Of a stretch of DNA of 64,000 bases, positions 60,233 through 64,000 are shown in pieces (the stretch's first letter is position 1; each line of letters begins with the position of its first letter). The stretch lies in contig JAVTLE010000011.1 in the NCBI GenBank assembly GCA_033439295.1, positions 558,082 through 622,081 of the forward strand, in the 5' to 3' direction. The position numbers were made by a program, and so were the translations under genes. The stretch comes from Deuterostichococcus epilithicus. Lineage: Eukaryota > Chlorophyta > Trebouxiophyceae > Prasiolales > Stichococcaceae. The notes beneath the pieces are model-generated. The model was not told the DNA's origin, searched no databases, and was given only the letters and a program-made list of their open reading frames with translations.

Positions 60233-62004
60233 CTCGAGTCGTGAGCAGCGGTTGAGCAGCGGCTTGCAGCCGTCAGCATGAGACGGCTCAGGAGCGACTT
60301 GCAGTAGATGAAGTGTAGGCTCAGCGGCAGCAACTGCGCCATGCCAGATACGGCACAGCCGCGTGGGATGGAGCGAACATGGGAGCAACACTCTGCGGTT
60401 GTGTACACTGATGTGGCTCAGCTAGCAGAATCCGAAGTCTGTTGTGACCGCGAAATCTGTTAGAAATGCTGCAACGAATGCGACGGGCAGGCGCTGTGGG
60501 GAGCTGCAGAGTGTCCAGGGGGACGGTCTGTACGGGGAAAGGTTGTGCAGGGAGGTTAGACTCTAGGGGGTATGTGCTTGCAGGCTGAAGATCATTGACA
60601 AGGAGGCCCAACTTCGCATCAAATCTCTGTGCATGCTTTGGGACTGCTGAATGAGATGTAGCAAAACGAATCCCAGCTGTAAATCCGCGCAGCTCATCAT
60701 CAGGGTACCTCGTCTGCAATGCGGCTGTGCCAGCGTTTGCTGATCCACGACCTGCTGTAATATGCAAGCGATGATGGATGCACCACTGGCCCTGCATAGT
60801 CGGCTCTGAGTGTACTCAAGCATGCGGGGGCTGCCTCCAGGTGCTGGCCCTCCGCCGTCCGCCATCGTCTTTTGCCTTTCGCTCCGTTGTGGCCTCTGGA
60901 CATTGGCGCATGCAGCACTCGCTCACCCACAGCTGCACTACCGACGTCGCCTGCCAGTCCGCTGCGCCTGCCACGGTGGCGGGGGCCAGGAGGCGGACCG
61001 TCTCAGCATCCGGAGCAGCATGCTCAGCATCATCCAGCCCTCTGTGCCCGCCTCCACCAGCGTCAGCGGCTTGCTGCTGGCCGCAGGACGGAGGGGAGCC
61101 GCTGCAGGTTGGCTGACGGCCTCGATGCGCCGCCGCGCATGCAGTGCATGCCGGGGGGCTGCGAACGTGGTGGCTCCAGCGCCAGCCAGCACATGCAGCG
61201 TCAAGCAGGTGAACTTGTCGACCAGCCGCACCACATCAAGCCCAGGACTGAGCATCTGCGCTGCAGCCGTTTAAGGTGTGCGGGAGCTCCTGCTGACCGG
61301 CGGATCCGGCGACATCTGCTTCCATGGCTCCGTGCTGGATTTGCTGCCGAGGGTTGCAGGGTTGCCGACTTGCGGGCCAATGCCGCTCAAAGCTGGGCAA
61401 GTGCGATGGGTTCCAAGGCGGTGCCCAGAGCTTCACGTGTGTAAGCGACAGCAACATGATGCAGGAACAAACCCGACTTTTTTTTGTAACGTGCTTCTGA
61501 TGTCTATTAAGTTCCTTCGAGGCGCAGGCCAAGGTGCCTCCCGGTCGATTCGAGCTGCACGAGTTGGCGTTGCTACTTCGAGGCTTGAGGGCTCAGTCGC
61601 TTGTTTGCGGACCAGTAAAATGCAGTTTGTGTGATTGCATCCTGTATTTGTGGACATGCAACGCTGTTTGCACGACGTGCGTCCGAATTGTAGCACCAGT
61701 TCCCGGAGTGAAATCCAGAACAGCATTTGTCAGTTTGCATCGTCCTGCCATGTGCACAGCTGCCAGTCAGCACGGCAGATTGCTGCTGCAGGGTGAACGG
61801 CTGATCGAACGCTCAAATTTAGGCCCAAAGGCCAGCTGGCCCAGCGCATTGCAGCTGCAGTGTGCTAACGCATGTTTCACGACGTTTGACAAGACTAGAG
61901 TGCTGTCTTTTGCACTAGCTGGTTCCTGCTGAAGAGGCTGCAGCAGCCTTCGGCGGATTGTGCGGCCGCACCGTGTACGCCAAGCGCCGACCAGCCTTGC
62001 AGCA
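60233..62004. other. Spacer between the AAAP and phosphoglycerate mutase genes
   Basis: 1.8 kb. It probably holds the AAAP 3' UTR and the mutase promoter. The one stretch that looks coding is a - strand frame at 60938-61255, listed separately. Confidence 0.4.
60938..61255 (-). CDS. Possible small unrecognised gene or exon
   Basis: A 105-codon - strand frame opening MLSPGLDVVRLVDKFTCLTL, with codons ending mostly in G or C as in the real exons here, and hydrophobic-helix-like stretches (LTLHVLAGAGATTFA; WMMLSMLLRMLRR). An AG acceptor lies just before it and a GT donor just past its 3' end, so it could be an internal exon. I do not recognise the family. The + strand is also open across it (60810-61274), which lowers confidence. 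Confidence 0.3.
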   Translation of the reverse strand: MLSPGLDVVRLVDKFTCLTLHVLAGAGATTFAAPRHALHARRRIEAVSQPAAAPLRPAASSKPLTLVEAGTEGWMMLSMLLRMLRRSASWPPPPWQAQRTGRRRR

Positions 62005-64000
62005 ATGGCGCTCGCGCGCGTTGCCTTCGTGCTGATCGACGGCCTCGGCGATGTGTCCATTCCGGAACTGGGCAATCGCACGCCTCTGGAGGCGGCACAC
62101 ACGCCGCACCTAGACGCCATTGCCGGTGGGCCATGCCGCAGCTTCGGCCTGAGCGCACTCACGTTTCAGCGCCACTCAACGTTCAAATGTCAGATGTGTC
62201 GCTGCGTCACTATGTGTGCACACTCCATCCTTAGCCGAGGCGCAACATTTAAATCTGTGGGCGCCACGTGCGGCAGGGCTGATGCCCCAGGGCATGTTGA
62301 GCCCTGGCGCCATCGCCAGTCTGCAGCCCGCCTTTGCCATCGTGTTATACTGTGCTGCAGCGGCGGTGCGCAGCGGACTGCTGGACCCTGCTGAGTCGCC
62401 GGGGCCTGCCATGGCAGAGGCAGTGCTCTGCTGTTCCACCCCCAGCTGAGTTTTCGACACCGAAACGCCCTGCAGCGGCGGGCCATAATGGGCTGCTGGA
62501 CCCTGTGGAGCCGGGCCTGGCGTGCGGCTCCGACACCGCGCACCTCTCCATCCTGGGCTACGACCCCCGCAAGTGCGAGGCCCTGCCACGCTTGACCGAG
62601 GGACTGAGCACCCGTCACCTGGAAAACTGCCTGTGGATGGGTGGTCGTGATGACGGTCAGGAGCTTCCGCCAAGCCTCGCGGGTCGCTGTGCACATGTCC
62701 TGATGTGCTGACGCGCTGACTGCGTCGGCTGAACTGAGTTCCCTACATCCCCGGCCCTGGGTGAGGAACGGGCAGGAGCTGCATCCTGGAACCGCCGCTC
62801 CTGCGCCAGCACGGCCCATGACCTGACGAGCCAGGCATCAGCGAAAACATGTTGCAGCAAACTCGCTGCAGGTACTACCGGGGCCGGGGTGCCTTCGAGA
62901 GCATGGGCGCGGGGCTGGCCATGGCGCCCGGGGACATCGCCTTCAAGTCCAACTTTGCGACGCTCGATACCGGCAGCGGCCTCGTGACCTTGCGCCGCGC
63001 CGACCGGCGGTTCGAGGACCTGGGCCCGCTCCTGTGTGCCGACCTCGACGGTGCGCCTGCGCTGCGCGTCTGTTGCTCTACCTGCGGGCCTCCTGGTCTA
63101 CGTCTCTTCTTGAGACAACGTGCAAAACACATGAAATGCTTAGTTTTGATTGTGAAATGAAAACGAAGCATTGGCCTAGGGGCTGCCCAGTCCAAGCTGG
63201 ACTTGGTAGCACCTGCCTGGCCTGCCTGTGGGCACGATTGGCAGGCCGTGCCCGCCCTTCTGCTTGCCCAGCCTGCCTGTGCGGGCGGGTCTGTCTGGCC
63301 ACGCCAGGCCCACCCTGTTCCAGTTGGGGTATGTGCAGCACGCGTTGACTGCGCCGCCCAGGCCACAGCCTGGCGGCGGCTGCTGCTGCTGCTGCTGCGG
63401 TGAGACGACACTGCCTAACGCAAACATACTACACACCAGACCTGCTGCTGCTGTCATTCTTCCCGCAGCAGGCCGGCGGCGTGCACCGTAAGCGCTTCCC
63501 CGCACAGCGGCCAGGCTGCAAACCGAGGCTGCCGTTATGTGTGACCCAAGCACTCAACCACACGCTGCGCGCCGCAGGGCTGGCGCTGCCGTCCTTCCCG
63601 CAGCACGCCGTCAGCGTGCGCTACGCGACGGAGCACCGCTGCGGCGTCGTGGTGCGGGGCCCGGGCCTCAGCGACGCCATCAGCGGCACCGACCCGCTCA
63701 AGGACAACCTGCCGCTGCAGGTGCCCCGTCGTTTCAGCGGGCCGTCCTCCCGACAGCACTTTCTCAACAGCTCGTTCGAGACTCCTCAGGAGGTCGTGTG
63801 CAGTAGGGCGCGTAGCATGACGACACACTGCAAGCATTGCCACCGAACCACTCGGGGACCAACCTGCCGCTGCAGGTGCCCTTACACTTGCAGCCCCAAC
63901 ATCTGCGCCTGTGATGCTGGGACTCGACTACTTCTCAGCAATGTGTGGGTAAGGGTGCACACTTGGACGTGGAGGTCCTACTTGGAGCTGGAGACGTGCA
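62005..64000 (+). CDS. Archaeal-type cofactor-independent phosphoglycerate mutase (3' partial)
   Basis: Interconverts 3- and 2-phosphoglycerate in glycolysis; belongs to the metal-dependent alkaline-phosphatase superfamily (aPGAM). Four exons with matching phases are visible. 62005-62125: MALARVAFVLIDGLGDVSIP, where the DG is the first metal-binding block. 62476-62572: NGLLDPVEPGLACGSDTAHL, then SILGYDPR. 62872-63050: YYRGRGAFESMGAGLAMAPG, DIAFKSNFATLD, RRADRRFEDLGP. 63578-63720: LPSFPQHAVSVRYATEHRCG, VVVRGPGLSDAISGTDPL. The C-terminal half (metal-binding His and Asp) lies beyond the right edge. Nothing in the N-terminus looks like a strong transit peptide. This is a different fold family from the plant-type iPGAM. 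Confidence 0.9.
62354..62408 (+). repeat. Decayed duplicate of the mutase exon 2 start
   Basis: Starts CTGCAGCGGCGG like the true acceptor and exon at 62470-62519. If spliced it reads VRSGLLDPAESPGPAM against the real GHNGLLDPVEPGLA. It lies 116 bases upstream in intron 1 and includes its own AG, so it is an exon-start duplication that has since drifted. Confidence 0.75.
63706..63881 (+). repeat. 21-bp direct repeat spanning a mutase splice donor
   Basis: A 21-base word covering the end of exon 4 and its GT donor (63706-63726) recurs exactly at 63861-63881. The second copy provides a potential alternative donor 155 bases into the intron. Confidence 0.8.

Noticed and set aside
1-64000. Transposons, LTR or virus-like elements, CRISPR arrays, rRNA and tRNA genes
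   Set aside because: No reverse transcriptase, integrase, transposase, capsid or terminal repeat signature and no repeat-spacer array was seen on either strand.

Overview
The window looks like nuclear DNA from a green alga (Chlorophyta). The trebouxiophyte side is a guess. The evidence is dense small GT-AG introns, GC-rich exons, a Pho89-type phosphate transporter, an archaeal-type phosphoglycerate mutase and alanine/proline/glutamine-rich protein tails. No bacterial operon, rRNA, tRNA, CRISPR array or recognisable transposon was found. Fourteen or so ambiguous bases (n) and several coding indels sit in GC-rich stretches, so some breaks may be assembly errors.

Layout. 1-15 kb: two receptor-like protein kinase genes in tandem on the + strand (RLK-A, cut by the left edge; RLK-B, complete). 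16-20.6 kb: a prolyl-oligopeptidase-family gene with at least three frame breaks, probably decayed. 21-22.6 kb: a small secreted cysteine-containing protein on the - strand, divergent from a PiT/Pho89-type phosphate transporter (24-28.9 kb, +). 30-40 kb: a third receptor-like kinase, RLK-C, on the - strand. 41.3-49.8 kb: RRP6/EXOSC10, the exosome 3'-5' exonuclease (+). 50.2-54.4 kb: a SET2/ASH1-type histone methyltransferase (-), convergent with RRP6. 56.2-60.2 kb: an AAAP-family amino-acid transporter (+). 62 kb to the end: an archaeal-type cofactor-independent phosphoglycerate mutase, cut by the right edge. A frameshifted copy of its first exon lies about 7 kb upstream.

The most unusual content is the three-gene kinase cluster. 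The three proteins share a signal peptide (seen in B and C), an ectodomain I cannot assign to any named family, one membrane helix, a TKL-like kinase domain and a long low-complexity tail. All three carry DVG instead of DFG and HSD/HGD instead of HRD. RLK-B has Lys for the APE glutamate, and RLK-A lacks about 12 residues at helix D. The B and C tails repeat a Y-x-x-F/Y motif, and the A and B tails carry NPF; both resemble endocytic sorting signals. In RLK-B one repeat contains an in-frame TAG, after which the frame stays open for another 106 codons with two more motif copies.

The other genes are mostly housekeeping (RNA decay, chromatin, nutrient transport, glycolysis) and do not form one pathway. 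The shared upstream region of the secreted protein and the phosphate transporter holds a 19-bp hairpin with a P1BS-like (phosphate-starvation) site in its loop.
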